Below, piece by piece: positions 1 to 8,391 of a DNA stretch of 64,000 bases; position 1 is the first letter of the stretch; each line of letters starts with the position of its first letter. The notes below the pieces were generated by a model that was not told the DNA's origin, did not search any database, and saw nothing but the letters and a program-made list of their open reading frames with translations. A program made the translations under genes and the position numbers. The stretch is from Sphingobium chungbukense (GTDB lineage Bacteria > Pseudomonadota > Alphaproteobacteria > Sphingomonadales > Sphingomonadaceae), in the NCBI RefSeq assembly GCF_001005725.1, contig NZ_LBIC01000009.1:1-64000 (forward strand), written 5' to 3'.

Positions 1-237
1 GTGGCCGAGATCGGCGCCGGGCTCTGTTGCGCGGATCTCGGCCTGCCCAACGTCCTTCATGAAGGTCATGCAAGTTATGTCGGGCATTGGCTCAATATCC
101 TGCGCGGTGACAAGAGCGCCATCATCCACGCCGCCGCGAAGGCGGAGCAGGCCTTCGCCTATCTGAGGTCCTTCAGCGCCCCTGCGGCGGCTGTTGAGCA
201 TAGGTCGGTCCAAAGCGCGATGCCGATAGCAGCCTGA
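1..237 (+). CDS. ArdC-like antirestriction protein, C-terminal end (partial)
   Basis: The reading frame enters from the left edge and stops at 235-237, so only the last 78 codons are present and the first GTG is not a start. The segment VAEIGAGLCCADL followed by ASYVGHWLNIL is the pattern of the zincin-like metallopeptidase domain at the C-terminus of ArdC-type proteins, where the Glu of AEIGA is the usual third zinc ligand. The HExxH part would lie upstream of the window. ArdC proteins bind single-stranded DNA and protect incoming plasmid DNA from restriction, which fits the conjugative genes further on. The family call rests on motif recall, and the tail after about residue 60 is variable. 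Confidence 0.75.
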   Translation: MAEIGAGLCCADLGLPNVLHEGHASYVGHWLNILRGDKSAIIHAAAKAEQAFAYLRSFSAPAAAVEHRSVQSAMPIAA

Positions 238-312
238 ACGCCGACCGGGAGCTCGACGACATGCGTGGGCGGATCCCCGGTTCCCTCTCATTCTACCGAC
301 AGGAGACTTGCC

Positions 313-924
313 ATGGGCTGGCTGTTCATGCCCTTCACAGCGATGGCCGGGCATGCCTCGGCCAAATCCTATCTCGATGCCCAGTTCACCTATGACCAGG
401 CCCATGAGGACGGGACCCGTCAGGGTCTTGAGATCCTCGCCTCATCCTGCCCGGGAAACCGCGTCTATTACGCCGCCGCCCAGCTGACGACCAACGGGGT
501 TCCGGGCGATGTGTTCGCGATCATCTGTCTCGTTCGATGGAACCCGCGATCAGCCGACGGTCACCAGTTCGGTTACAAGAGCATGGACGAATCCGCCGGT
601 CCTTGCGAGGCGCAATGCCCGGCCCGCATTCTCGATCTGCTCACGCCCACCGACAGGGAATATGCCAACGATTGGCGTGCGCGTTGCCGCGCCAACCTCG
701 CCCTGCGTTCCCGCAGGCTTGCTGACGGCGATCTTGTCCGCTTTCCCGAGCCGATGACCTTTAGCGACGGCCATGTCGCCCGGGAATTCCAGGTCATCAG
801 GGATGGCCGCCGGATCATCCTGCGAGCCCCTGAGACGGGAGGCCTTTACCGGGTCAGCCGGTTCATGGAGCGCGACTGGTCCATCGTACCGAAGACCAGA
901 GTTCATGCGACGCTTTTCTCCTGA
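313..924 (+). CDS. Conserved plasmid protein of unknown function (MGWLFMP type)
   Basis: This 203-residue protein begins with MGWLFMPFTAM. I chose ATG 313 over an upstream in-frame ATG at 265 because an AGGAG site sits at 301-305 and the longer N-terminus is low in order. Near residue 25 it has YLDAQFTYDQ and near the middle the Cys-containing stretch PCEAQCPARIL. The family resembles a group that recurs beside antirestriction genes in sphingomonad plasmids (possibly DUF6927, from memory). No membrane segment or catalytic motif is visible. It lies 76 bp after the ArdC tail on the same strand and is probably co-transcribed with it. Function unknown. Confidence 0.7.
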   Translation: MGWLFMPFTAMAGHASAKSYLDAQFTYDQAHEDGTRQGLEILASSCPGNRVYYAAAQLTTNGVPGDVFAIICLVRWNPRSADGHQFGYKSMDESAGPCEAQCPARILDLLTPTDREYANDWRARCRANLALRSRRLADGDLVRFPEPMTFSDGHVAREFQVIRDGRRIILRAPETGGLYRVSRFMERDWSIVPKTRVHATLFS

Positions 925-963
925 CCCTGGCGGGTTGTCCCGGCCCATGAGAAGGGGGTAGCC

Positions 964-1170
964 ATGCTCGGCCAGCGCCCCTCCCATGCGATCTCGCCCA
1001 AGCGGGCCCTGCTCTGCAGCAGGGACAATGCCCTGCGTGTCGCCACTCGTCTCTTTGACCATGAGATGCAGCCCGTCAGCATCATTCGGACGGGCAATCC
1101 TCTCCAGCCCTACCGCATTTCGATGGCTCCGTTGCCTGACGATCATGTCGAGCTTGCGCTCGTCTCGTGA
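964..1170 (+). CDS. Small hypothetical protein, 68 residues
   Basis: The ATG at 964 follows a G-rich purine run (GAAGGGGG near 951) and lies 39 bp after the previous stop. The protein is basic in its first half (SPKRALLCSR) and shows no motif I recognise. Codon third positions are GC-rich as in its neighbours, which favours coding, but the frame is short and competing frames on both strands are open. It may be part of the same operon as the gene at 313. Confidence 0.4.
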   Translation: MLGQRPSHAISPKRALLCSRDNALRVATRLFDHEMQPVSIIRTGNPLQPYRISMAPLPDDHVELALVS

Positions 1171-1404
1171 CCAGGGGCTCAGCTCGTCGCTTCTCCGGCC
1201 GACGCCTGCTACATCAACAAGAGGGGAGAATGGCCCGACCGGGAAATTTGGCTTTTGCAAACGTCTTGCGCCGCAACGATCAACGAGGCGGGCGCAGCAG
1301 GGTGGGGCGACGTGGCCATAAGGCCAAGAAGAGGCGGGATGCGGGCGTGAGCCCGGAAGGACCTGAAAAGGTTCCGGGACTGCACTCATATCTGGAGGTT
1401 CGCT

Positions 1405-1839
1405 TTGTCCAATGCATTCGCCACCCACGACACCGGCTTTCATGCTCTTGCAACGCGCGTGCCTGATGCCCGGCGTAGCCGATTTCTGCCGAACCTCTTT
1501 GGCCGCCATCTCCTCGTCGCGGAGGCCTGCGTCTACAGCTTCATGCAATGGCTGTCGCCTGCTGACTATGCCGGTGGCTATTGGCATTTCCTCGAGCAAA
1601 ACGGCTTGCCGCTCTATCTTGCGCCCGCAGCGCCTTCCAATTTCCGGATTTGCTGCCGGACCAACGGCTATGAAGGCGAACTCACTGCGGACGCGGCAGG
1701 GATCGTCGCTACCTTGTTCGCCTTTTCGCATCTCGCCTTCGAGATAGGTGATGATCAGCTCTCCGGGAGCTTCCATCGCCTGCGCGACCATGCCGGCCGC
1801 CACGGCGAAGCGGCGAAGATCTTCAGCGCGATAGACTAG
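1405..1839 (+). CDS. Antirestriction protein, ArdB/KlcA family
   Basis: The protein has 144 residues, matching the compact ArdB/KlcA family. Hallmarks are RFLPNLFGRHL near residue 25, YAGGYWHFLE near residue 55, and the strongly conserved ADAAGIVATLFAFSHLAFE near residues 97-115. ArdB/KlcA proteins block type I restriction enzymes after conjugative entry without mimicking DNA. The start is TTG 1405, chosen because TGGAGG at 1393-1398 sits 6 bases upstream; the ATG at 1412 is in another frame. With the ArdC tail this makes two antirestriction genes at the leading end of the backbone, a usual arrangement for early-entering plasmid DNA. Confidence 0.9.
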   Translation: MSNAFATHDTGFHALATRVPDARRSRFLPNLFGRHLLVAEACVYSFMQWLSPADYAGGYWHFLEQNGLPLYLAPAAPSNFRICCRTNGYEGELTADAAGIVATLFAFSHLAFEIGDDQLSGSFHRLRDHAGRHGEAAKIFSAID

Positions 1840-2450
1840 TCAGGGACCGAGCGACGCCTGGCCTCTGTCACTGCTGGGCAAGACGGGTCACGCACGGCAG
1901 GCCCGTGGGACGCTGGACCCCTGCTCCAAATGGGGAGCGGGCCTGCCTTTCATGATGCGCGGTAGCGTCCCAAACCGGCGCTGCCGCACGATCATCGGCC
2001 TCTTGCCGTGCGCCTTGCGCATGATCGTGTTTGGCGGTCGCGGCCGTTCCCTGCCGTCCCGCCGCGTCCGCGCGGGATGAAGGGGAGAGGGGGCTGCTGG
2101 GGAGAGCAAGTCCGCTCTGCAATGGCGAGGCAAAATGCAGGCCTTCTGCAATGTGCGCTGGCGGCAGACGAGAGCGCCGGTCAGCTTGAAAGCCGAAATG
2201 CCCAGCTGGTTCGGCAATTGCGCAAATTTCGTCCGCCCGCGTCGATGAAATAGCCCCCGATCTACCGCTTCCGAGCCGGCAACATGATCGCCCCGTCCGG
2301 GTCCGCGATCCGGTGACGGCGCTTGGAGGGGAGCGGGAGGGTGAATGCAGCGAGCGAACGGTGCTGATGCGCCGATGCCGCTCATCTGCACGCCAACCTA
2401 TCAGGACGGCCTGTTTGCGCGCTCCCCCTGATCATACCGGAATCCCGATC
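1840..2450. other. Long intergenic region with nested inverted repeats
   Basis: No convincing gene lies here: the open frames on both strands have arginine- and proline-rich shadow composition. An 8-bp perfect inverted repeat (GGGACGCT 1907-1914 with AGCGTCCC 1964-1971) encloses a second dyad around GCTCC/GGGAGC near 1923-1938, so the strand could fold as a two-tier stem. Purine-rich tracts occur at about 2075-2090 and 2325-2340, resembling the leader motif seen before other genes of this backbone. The region probably carries the leader of the ATPase gene at 2451. Confidence 0.4.
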
Positions 2451-3992
2451 ATGCCACCTTATCAGGACACTTCATTGTCAACCTGTAGGCTCTTCAACAA
2501 TAGCCTCGGTGATGTGCTGAGCGCGCTTTTGCAGAACGCCCGTCGTGCAGGCGCAAAGATTGTCGACCTGGAGCTCCAGGTCGATGGCGCGGATATGTGG
2601 TTGTCGGTGACGGACGATGGCGCAGGCATAGCCGATCCTTCCGTCCTTCTTGCCCTGGGGCGTTCAGGGTGGGGCGACAGCGTTGCGCGGGGCGAGGATC
2701 CAGCCGGCATGGGCCTCTTCAGCCTTGCCGGCCGCGATGTCGCAACTCGCTCGAGCTGCCGTGAAACGGGAGAGGCATGGGAGGTGGACATTACTTCGCA
2801 GGCCTGGGAAGCAGGCACGTCGGCAACGGTTACGGCAGCGCCCCTCGCTTGTGGAACCCAGCTTCGCTTCCGGCTTGACGAGCGGTGGCGCGACGACATC
2901 GACCAGGCGGCGCACTATGCGGCTCTTTACAGCCCCTTGTCGGTTCGGCTCAACGGAGCGCCGTTGCCCCGGCGCGACTGGCTGGAAGGAGCCGAGGCCA
3001 TATTCGAGGAGGATGGTGTCCGGATCGGCCTCTTCAAGGATTACCGCGCGACGCACATGAGCCCATGCATAAATTTTCATGGTGTCATCGTCACCAGTTC
3101 AATGCCTGTAGTCGCTGAAAAGGACCGCAGCTGGTGGGCCCGGATTGATATAATCAACGCTCCAAAGCTACATCTCGTGCTGCCGGCCCGAAAGGAGATG
3201 GTTGAAAATGCCGCGCTCGAGGCGCTTCGTGCTGCCGTTCGTCGCGCGATATACCGCCATATCCGCACGCTGGGTTGCCATCGCCTCCCGTTCGAGCGCT
3301 GGAGTGAGGCCAGGGATCTGGGCATCCCCCTTCCCGAAGCTGATCGCGTCCTCATGTCATGGACCCCGCAGAGGGCAGACTGGAACTCCCTCTCGTCAGC
3401 CCGCAGCCCGGTGCGGGTCGCTGACCATCTCCTCCTCGGCAGTTTCGGCCCCGCCCTTGAGCAATGTGCTGCGCTCGCCATGGAGAAGGTCGGCGCCTTC
3501 CAGGGGCGCCTCGCCTGCCCCGACAAGGATATGGAGGGCTATTCCTGGTACGACGGCCTGCGCTGCATCTCGTCGCTGCACTTCACGATCGAGAGGAAGG
3601 GCGAGGCATTCCGGATCGACGGGTCGCAATCCTCCGAGCTCGACAGCGGGCCGGTCGGCCGGCTTTCCCTCGTGCTCACGATTTTGGGCGTTGTTGAGGA
3701 AAAAGTCACGCTGCCGGCCCCGGTCGTTATCGACTATGATGATGTCCAATGCTGCTCGCTCGACGACGCCAGGATTCTGCTGGCCTCGGGCGATCCCGTG
3801 ACGCCGGCGCAGCTCGTTGACTTGCTTGAAGGCGCCTGTTTTTTCTCCAGCGGCGACCGCGACGCCGATAGCTGGGAAAGTCAGCATGAGCGGTTCTTAC
3901 TCGACGCCCGGACAATGGCTACACGGCTGCTGCTGGGTGATGACGCTGCTCTTATGGGGCGGCTGCGCGTCATTCTGGCCGATCAGGTCTAG
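2451..3992 (+). CDS. GHKL-family ATPase (Hsp90/HATPase-like N-terminal domain)
   Basis: The 513-residue protein carries the Bergerat ATP-binding fold near its N-terminus: N box LLQNARRAG at residues 26-34, G1 box DDGAGI at 55-60 and G2 box GMGLFSL at 86-92, followed by a basic and then acidic C-terminal half without a recognisable kinase, MutL or topoisomerase partner domain. Start ATG 2451 is preferred because the 46 residues upstream are low-complexity, although no strong Shine-Dalgarno is seen. No histidine phosphoacceptor and no response regulator is nearby. Stand-alone GHKL ATPases of this size occur in mobile elements and in some defence systems, but the role here is unknown. Molecular ATP binding is well supported; everything beyond that is inference. 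Confidence 0.75.
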   Translation: MPPYQDTSLSTCRLFNNSLGDVLSALLQNARRAGAKIVDLELQVDGADMWLSVTDDGAGIADPSVLLALGRSGWGDSVARGEDPAGMGLFSLAGRDVATRSSCRETGEAWEVDITSQAWEAGTSATVTAAPLACGTQLRFRLDERWRDDIDQAAHYAALYSPLSVRLNGAPLPRRDWLEGAEAIFEEDGVRIGLFKDYRATHMSPCINFHGVIVTSSMPVVAEKDRSWWARIDIINAPKLHLVLPARKEMVENAALEALRAAVRRAIYRHIRTLGCHRLPFERWSEARDLGIPLPEADRVLMSWTPQRADWNSLSSARSPVRVADHLLLGSFGPALEQCAALAMEKVGAFQGRLACPDKDMEGYSWYDGLRCISSLHFTIERKGEAFRIDGSQSSELDSGPVGRLSLVLTILGVVEEKVTLPAPVVIDYDDVQCCSLDDARILLASGDPVTPAQLVDLLEGACFFSSGDRDADSWESQHERFLLDARTMATRLLLGDDAALMGRLRVILADQV

Positions 3993-4210
3993 TGTCGTCC
4001 CCGAGGGCCGGTAATTTGCCGCCATGATTGGACGCCATGCCATCGAGATTGCGATCGCGCTCCCGCCGCTGCCACCGCCGGGCGGAAGCCGGGAATGACA
4101 GGGCCTGCGGGCCTGATCGCGGACCATCGGCATCATGTTCGCGCCTGATTCACTTCAGGAATGAATGGAAATCCGGTGATTAATGCACTGAATTGACGAT
4201 GATTTCAAAC

Positions 4211-4479
4211 TCAGTGAAATTCAGACGATACCGCAACGCCGCGCGGCTCCAGCAAGCGATCGATCGCCAACTGCAGTTGGGGGCCACGTCGGTGTCGCCC
4301 ACCGCATCAAGTGCGGCAAGCGCTTCGCGCATCAGGACGAGCGCGAAGGCCCGCTGGATGATCGGCTCGCTCCCCTGGCCAAGGCCTATCCGTCCGCGCA
4401 ATCCGCGAACCGAGATCAGCATCTGTTCCAGGAACATGCGGTCCTGCTGCTCGCGATCATTGGGCTCTTCCACGTCCAT
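4211..4479 (-). pseudogene. Small conserved protein gene interrupted by a one-base frameshift
   Basis: ATG 4479 has a good GGGAGA ribosome site immediately upstream. The frame runs well through FLEQMLISVRGLRGRIGLG and LVLMREALAALDAVGDTD and then loses sense. At a run of five G (4279-4283, plus strand) adding one base restores a frame encoding APQLQLAIDRLLEP and ending at 4211, which would give an 89-residue protein. In the uncorrected frame the product is 99 residues with an implausible tail ending at 4180. The homopolymer makes either a sequencing error or a real inactivating deletion possible. Function unknown; it is all-helical by composition. Confidence 0.6.
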
Positions 4480-4547
4480 TTCTCCCGACCCTTGTTGCCG
4501 ACCCGTTCATGATGCAGGCGGTTCAAGCCCACGGCCCCGCGCGTGAG

Positions 4548-4760
4548 TCGGGCTGATACCATGTCGAGACATGCGCCTGCGCTTTTAGAACCGGACCGAC
4601 CGCTGGGCTCCCGGACGCATATGCAGACATTTCGGCGTGAGGTCACACCGAGTTGCCGTTCTCGACGGGATTACCAGTCCCGGCACCGCCGCAATCGAGG
4701 CGCACCAGACTCCTAGCACAGCTGTGGAATGGCACCAAGCGGCAGCGCGTTCGTCGCCCA
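4548..4760. repeat. Structured intergenic repeat, family 1, copy A
   Basis: About 210 bp that match 18717-18925 in the same orientation. The best block, 4636-4684 against 18796-18844, differs at two positions in 49. Inside it are three adjacent dyads: GTGA-N2-TCAC, CGAG-N8-CTCG and GGGA-TTACCAG-TCCC. The left end holds CATGTC-GA-GACATG (4560-4573) and the conserved GCGCTTTTAG. Neither copy contains a credible gene and the flanking genes differ in identity and orientation, so the element is independent of its neighbours. Confidence 0.75.
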
Positions 4761-4883
4761 GCGCGACTGGGACATAGCTGTTTCAAGATTCCGCTGGCGT
4801 GACCGCTAATTGATGCGACGGGCCGTTTGGTAACGACAAATCGGGGCCTCACTCGCGGCCAGAAGTTCGATCAGAGTGCCGGA

Positions 4884-5384
4884 TCACCCCCACCAGGATC
4901 GCCCCTGCTCGAAATCCTCGCTCTCAGAGACAATGGGACCGTCCGGCTCGTCCGCAATATAGGGGGAGGGCAGGGGCTGCGTATGAACCTTTCGGCGATG
5001 CATTTCACCTGCCACTCGCCCGCGAGCTTCGAGGATGATTTCCAGCCACATCAGGTCGTCCATCATATTGACGATGCCGCGGCCTGCGAGACAGAAATAG
5101 ATGCAGCGCTGGAAATCGTCGCCCGCCGGATTGCTGAGGATGGACGCCAGCTTGCGCTTTCCGCCGCGCTCGCCTTCATGAACCCAGCTTACCGCTTTAC
5201 GCAGCTCGAGGACGCAATGATAAGCATCCTCTACATGCATGCCGATCGCGGCGTTCGCGATCATACGGCGCGTCGGGGCGTTCCGTCCGTCGAGTGCTGC
5301 ATCCCGCAATGTCACATCGAGATCGAACGGAGCGAGAAAAAGTGAAGCGGAATCAAACACCAAATATCTCCATTGAAAGAACAT
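4884..5384 (-). CDS. Hypothetical protein, 166 residues, divergent from the DpdA-like gene
   Basis: The minus frame uses G or C in most third positions and gives an ordered sequence, for example MFFQWRYLVFDSASLF at the N-terminus and MMDDLMWLEIILEARG near residue 125, so I prefer it to the 172-codon plus-strand frame over the same DNA (4827-5345). ATG 5384 is 4 bp from the divergent ATG 5388; an upstream in-frame ATG exists at 5444 but would overlap the neighbour. No clear ribosome site is visible for either start, which keeps confidence moderate. No domain recognised. Confidence 0.45.
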   Translation of the reverse strand: MFFQWRYLVFDSASLFLAPFDLDVTLRDAALDGRNAPTRRMIANAAIGMHVEDAYHCVLELRKAVSWVHEGERGGKRKLASILSNPAGDDFQRCIYFCLAGRGIVNMMDDLMWLEIILEARGRVAGEMHRRKVHTQPLPSPYIADEPDGPIVSESEDFEQGRSWWG

Positions 5385-5387
5385 ATC

Positions 5388-6410
5388 ATGAACAATTCGG
5401 AGGTCAAGCAAAGGTCGATCGAGATCATGGTCGGGCTCCCGCATCTGTCGGCCGGCAAGCTGCTCGAGCGCGCGCGAGCGCTTCAGCAGCCCGTTCTGGT
5501 TTCGGCAAACGCGGTTTCCCGCTGGTCATTGCGGCAGGGCTGGCGCGACTGGTCCGGCTGGTCGACAAGGGTGCTCGGCAATGCCACCGGTCTGCATAGC
5601 CTCTGTCTCGACAGCGCCGGCTTCAGTGCGATGACATGCCTTGGCGGCTATCCCTGGACCATCGACAATTATGTCAGCCTGGCTGCATGTCATCCGTTCC
5701 GCTGGTGGGCCAGCCTGGACTATTGCGTCGAACAGGAGATCGCGGGCGACCGAGACGAGGTAGTCGATCGCATCTCGCGGACTATCCGCGCCAATATCGA
5801 CTGCCGTCAGCGCGCTGAAGATCGGGGGATTGCCGCGACTTTCATGCCGGTGATCCAGGGCCGCTTGCCGTCTGATTATGAACGCTGTGCGGATGCTATG
5901 CCTGCCATAATCGAAAGGGCTGGACTCATTGGGGTCGGCTCGATGTGCCGGCGCGCCATTCATGGGCCCGAGGGGATGATCGCGGTCGTCGACCATCTCG
6001 ACCGGGTCCTCCCGCACCGTGTGCGCCTTCATCTCTTCGGCGTGAAGGGGCAGGCTTTGCCCTATCTCATACCCTTCAGCCACCGCGTCGCGTCGATCGA
6101 CAGCCAGGCCTATGGCGTTGCAGCACGGGCAACCGCGCGCCGTCAGGGGCGATCGAAGAGCGACCTGATGGTCGCAGACTGCATGGAGCACTGGGTGCGC
6201 GTCCAGCGTGATCGGCTGCGACAACGACCGCGTCGGCTGACCCAGCCATCACCCGCTGTCGAACCAAGCGGGCCGCGCGATCCCTGGGCCTGCGCCATGG
6301 CCGAGGCCCGGCGGCAAATGCGCGAGCTGATCGAATCCGGCGATCTCGACCATGACGAGACGACTATCGGCTGGATCGAGCAGTGGGCTGCGGACCTCTA
6401 CCAGGATTGA
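5388..6410 (+). CDS. TGT-fold protein of the DpdA type (deazapurine DNA modification family)
   Basis: The 340-residue protein resembles the tRNA-guanine transglycosylase barrel in its short DpdA-like form. LDSAGFSAM at residues 74-82 corresponds to the DSGGF substrate loop of TGT, and SIDSQAYG near residue 238 places an Asp where the catalytic nucleophile is expected. The CxCxxC zinc site of tRNA-acting TGT enzymes is absent, as in DpdA. DpdA inserts preQ0 into DNA. No dpdB, dpdC or other Dpd partners are visible within the window. Start ATG 5388 has GAAAGA 7 bases upstream; an in-frame ATG at 5373 is also possible. The substrate (DNA, RNA or neither) is inferred only from the family. Confidence 0.7.
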   Translation: MNNSEVKQRSIEIMVGLPHLSAGKLLERARALQQPVLVSANAVSRWSLRQGWRDWSGWSTRVLGNATGLHSLCLDSAGFSAMTCLGGYPWTIDNYVSLAACHPFRWWASLDYCVEQEIAGDRDEVVDRISRTIRANIDCRQRAEDRGIAATFMPVIQGRLPSDYERCADAMPAIIERAGLIGVGSMCRRAIHGPEGMIAVVDHLDRVLPHRVRLHLFGVKGQALPYLIPFSHRVASIDSQAYGVAARATARRQGRSKSDLMVADCMEHWVRVQRDRLRQRPRRLTQPSPAVEPSGPRDPWACAMAEARRQMRELIESGDLDHDETTIGWIEQWAADLYQD

Positions 6411-6540
6411 ATGGGCCCAGCCTCCCGGCCGGGCGAACCCGCCTTATCCGGGTGCCGCTCCTCCGCGCAGGCGCCGCAGAAAGGGGAGGGGGAACCGGGG
6501 ACGCGGGCGGATGGGCCGCCCGAGAACCCCGGAGGATCCC

Positions 6541-7185
6541 ATGAGCTACGATGTCGCATTCCGCTACCAACTGGCGCTCGAGCCGGGCGCCTTGACCACG
6601 ATCGGCGCCACGCTCCACGCCCTTCAGGCGGCCATCGCTGATTGCCGCAATGCGGGGCTTATAATCGAGAGTGATCCCGCGGTCATCCTGCTCGCGCGCC
6701 ACCTCTCGACCCTGTGCGCAGACCGGGCCGATGACGCCGAACTTCGCCACGCTTGCGCAGCGCAAATAGCGGAGCTTCGCAGCCGCCCGATGCTCAAGAC
6801 GCTGGCGCTGCGCGGGGTGGCCTATGACGAGCCCGCCAAGCGGTTGTTCCATTCAGAGGGTCGCAGCGCGATGCGCCGCCTGGCCGAGGCCCTCGGCCTT
6901 AACGACGGAAGCTTTGACGTTCGTTCCAACAAGGCCGGCCCCGCCGTCTCGGGGGAGGTAACGCTCCATGGTGAGACCATCTGGGTCCAGATGTCGCTCG
7001 GGCCATTCGGATCCGACCGCGCGATATGCTTCCGCAAGGTTCAGGGCCGCCAGGACCATATCGGTGAGCGCAACCATTGGGCTGCGGTTCGCGAGCTTCT
7101 TGAACCCGATCGCTTCGCGGCGCGCATCCGCCGGGACTTGCGGCTCCCTTTGCCGACACCCGCCCAGCCCCGCCTGGTCGCTTGA
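6541..7185 (+). CDS. Hypothetical plasmid backbone protein, 214 residues
   Basis: ATG 6541 has GGAGG at 6531-6535; the long upstream extension of the open frame overlaps the previous gene and is rejected. The N-terminal 90 residues look helical (TLHALQAAIADCRNAG, ADDAELRHACAAQIAEL), followed by a beta-type segment with VSGEVTLHGETIWVQMSLG near residue 142. It lies downstream of a purine-rich leader (AAAGGGGAGGGGG at 6480-6492) like several neighbours. No family recognised and no catalytic motif visible. Confidence 0.65.
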   Translation: MSYDVAFRYQLALEPGALTTIGATLHALQAAIADCRNAGLIIESDPAVILLARHLSTLCADRADDAELRHACAAQIAELRSRPMLKTLALRGVAYDEPAKRLFHSEGRSAMRRLAEALGLNDGSFDVRSNKAGPAVSGEVTLHGETIWVQMSLGPFGSDRAICFRKVQGRQDHIGERNHWAAVRELLEPDRFAARIRRDLRLPLPTPAQPRLVA

Positions 7186-7222
7186 GAAGAAAGGGCCATG
7201 TCTATGCTCCTTGCGAGCACCC

Positions 7223-7363
7223 GTGCCGGTATCGGCATTCTACTGTGTGCCGGCCAAGGCTTTCGAGGCGCTTATGGACCGCCTCGAAGATCTCGAACTA
7301 AACGCTATCGCGGATGCGCACGCGGGCGAGCCCGTCATCAAGATTGCGCTCAATGACCTATGA
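7223..7363 (+). CDS. RelB-like antitoxin, probably 5'-damaged
   Basis: The residues EALMDRLEDLELNAIADA and GEPVIKIALNDL are characteristic of RelB antitoxins, and the stop codon overlaps the start of the relE frame at 7353 as in intact modules. The in-frame start available is GTG 7223 (46 residues). A better placed ATG at 7198, with AAGAAAGGG just upstream, lies in a different frame; joining it to the antitoxin frame needs a one-base change near 7215-7223, so the antitoxin itself may be frameshifted. RelB normally neutralises and co-represses with RelE. Confidence 0.5.
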   Translation: MPVSAFYCVPAKAFEALMDRLEDLELNAIADAHAGEPVIKIALNDL

Positions 7364-7632
7364 GCTGGGCTTTCTAGAGTCGGCTTTTAAAGGAATGGCG
7401 CAAACTCGATTCGCAAGTTCGGGAACAGTTCAAGAAGAAGCTGATAGAACGCCTTGAGACGCCACATGTCCCTTCGGCCCGCCTGTCCGCGGGCAAGGAT
7501 CGCTATAAAATCAAGCTGCGCGGTGTCGGTTATCGTCTCGTCTACGAAGTGCACGATGCTGAGGTGATTGTTATCGTTGTCGCTGTGGGTAGACGCGACC
7601 GTAACGCCGTCTACAAGGTGGCGCAAAAATAA
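7353..7632 (+). pseudogene. RelE-type toxin, frameshifted
   Basis: ATG 7353 opens MTYELGFLESAF, the normal start of a RelE/ParE-type toxin, but the frame breaks at 7389-7391, where TTTTAAAGG carries one base too many. Removing one A restores EWRKLDSQVREQFKKKL, then KDRYKIKLRGVGYRLVYEV and VVAVGRRDRNAVYKV, ending at TAA 7630-7632. RelE-type toxins cleave mRNA in the ribosome A site. As written, the cell cannot make the full toxin; a sequencing slip in the homopolymer is an alternative. It sits in operon order after the antitoxin. Confidence 0.75.
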
Positions 7633-7704
7633 ACTGAAACCGCGGCTGCAGTGGAATCCATGCGTCAGATACGTCAGTCAGACTGACTGCGGTGACGTCG
7701 CCGA

Positions 7705-8391
7705 CTATGATCGGGGAACGCGTCTGAACCTGTAATCACCCTTCGATGCCCTCAGGGCGCGCGCGATGGCCTTGTTCGTGGCGTCGAGATCGAAACGCTC
7801 GGGATCGAATTTCCGGCCAGCCCATCGGCGCATGGCCTTGTGCTCCTCGTGGGCCGGGTCGAGCCACGCTTCAAGAAAATCGGCATAGCCGGAATAGCCA
7901 CCCACGTCTTCCGGCGGACCTGAGCGCCTGCCCGCCACGCAGCGCGGGTAGGCGGTGCCATTCTCGCGTGGCTGGCGGCGCAGACAGATCTGGTGACGCC
8001 AGCAATCCCCGAAATCATACTCATAGATGATCGTGAGCGTCGGGTCCGCTTCGTAGGGAAAGGCCAGGTCCTGGAGGCGGACCCCGGTTGCCTCGAATGT
8101 GCGAGGCCCGTAGAGGTCATCTTCGTTGAACTCCGGTGCGCCGACGGTAAGACCTCCGACGTGGAACTGGTGAAGGTGGCTGTCTGTCCATCCAAAGGCA
8201 ACCTGCAGAACTTCGTGCAGTTGGGCGAAGTTGAGCTTGACCGGCAGTTCGAGGACGCGGCTGATCCTCGGTTCGATGCCGATGATGTGGACGTTGGCAG
8301 AGACGATGAAGCAGTCGGGGTCGAAAGGGTCGAGCATGAATCCGACCATGCCGTGGGCTTCCGGCGCCGGCAATGGTTGAGGTGACGACAT
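7705..8391 (-). CDS. Plasmid pRiA4b ORF-3 family protein
   Basis: The 228-residue product shows the pRiA4b ORF-3 (IS1096 TnpR-like) pattern: LNFAQLHEVLQVAFGW with DSHLHQFHVGG near residues 60-85, then LTIIYEYDFGDCWRHQI near residues 120-137, and a C-terminal segment with GGYSGYADFLEAW. The family is common on plasmids and beside transposons, and its biochemical role is unproven. ATG 8391 is chosen; about 100 further codons upstream are open but have shadow-like composition. It is the only minus-strand gene among plus-strand backbone genes here, so it is likely an independent insertion. Confidence 0.8.
   Translation of the reverse strand: MSSPQPLPAPEAHGMVGFMLDPFDPDCFIVSANVHIIGIEPRISRVLELPVKLNFAQLHEVLQVAFGWTDSHLHQFHVGGLTVGAPEFNEDDLYGPRTFEATGVRLQDLAFPYEADPTLTIIYEYDFGDCWRHQICLRRQPRENGTAYPRCVAGRRSGPPEDVGGYSGYADFLEAWLDPAHEEHKAMRRWAGRKFDPERFDLDATNKAIARALRASKGDYRFRRVPRS

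Noticed and set aside
1888-2391. Minus-strand open frame of 167 codons
   Set aside because: Arg/Pro-rich composition and no motif; typical of a shadow in GC-rich DNA.
4827-5345. Plus-strand open frame of 172 codons
   Set aside because: The minus-strand frame over the same DNA has better third-position GC and more ordered residues, and no ribosome site precedes the plus ATG.
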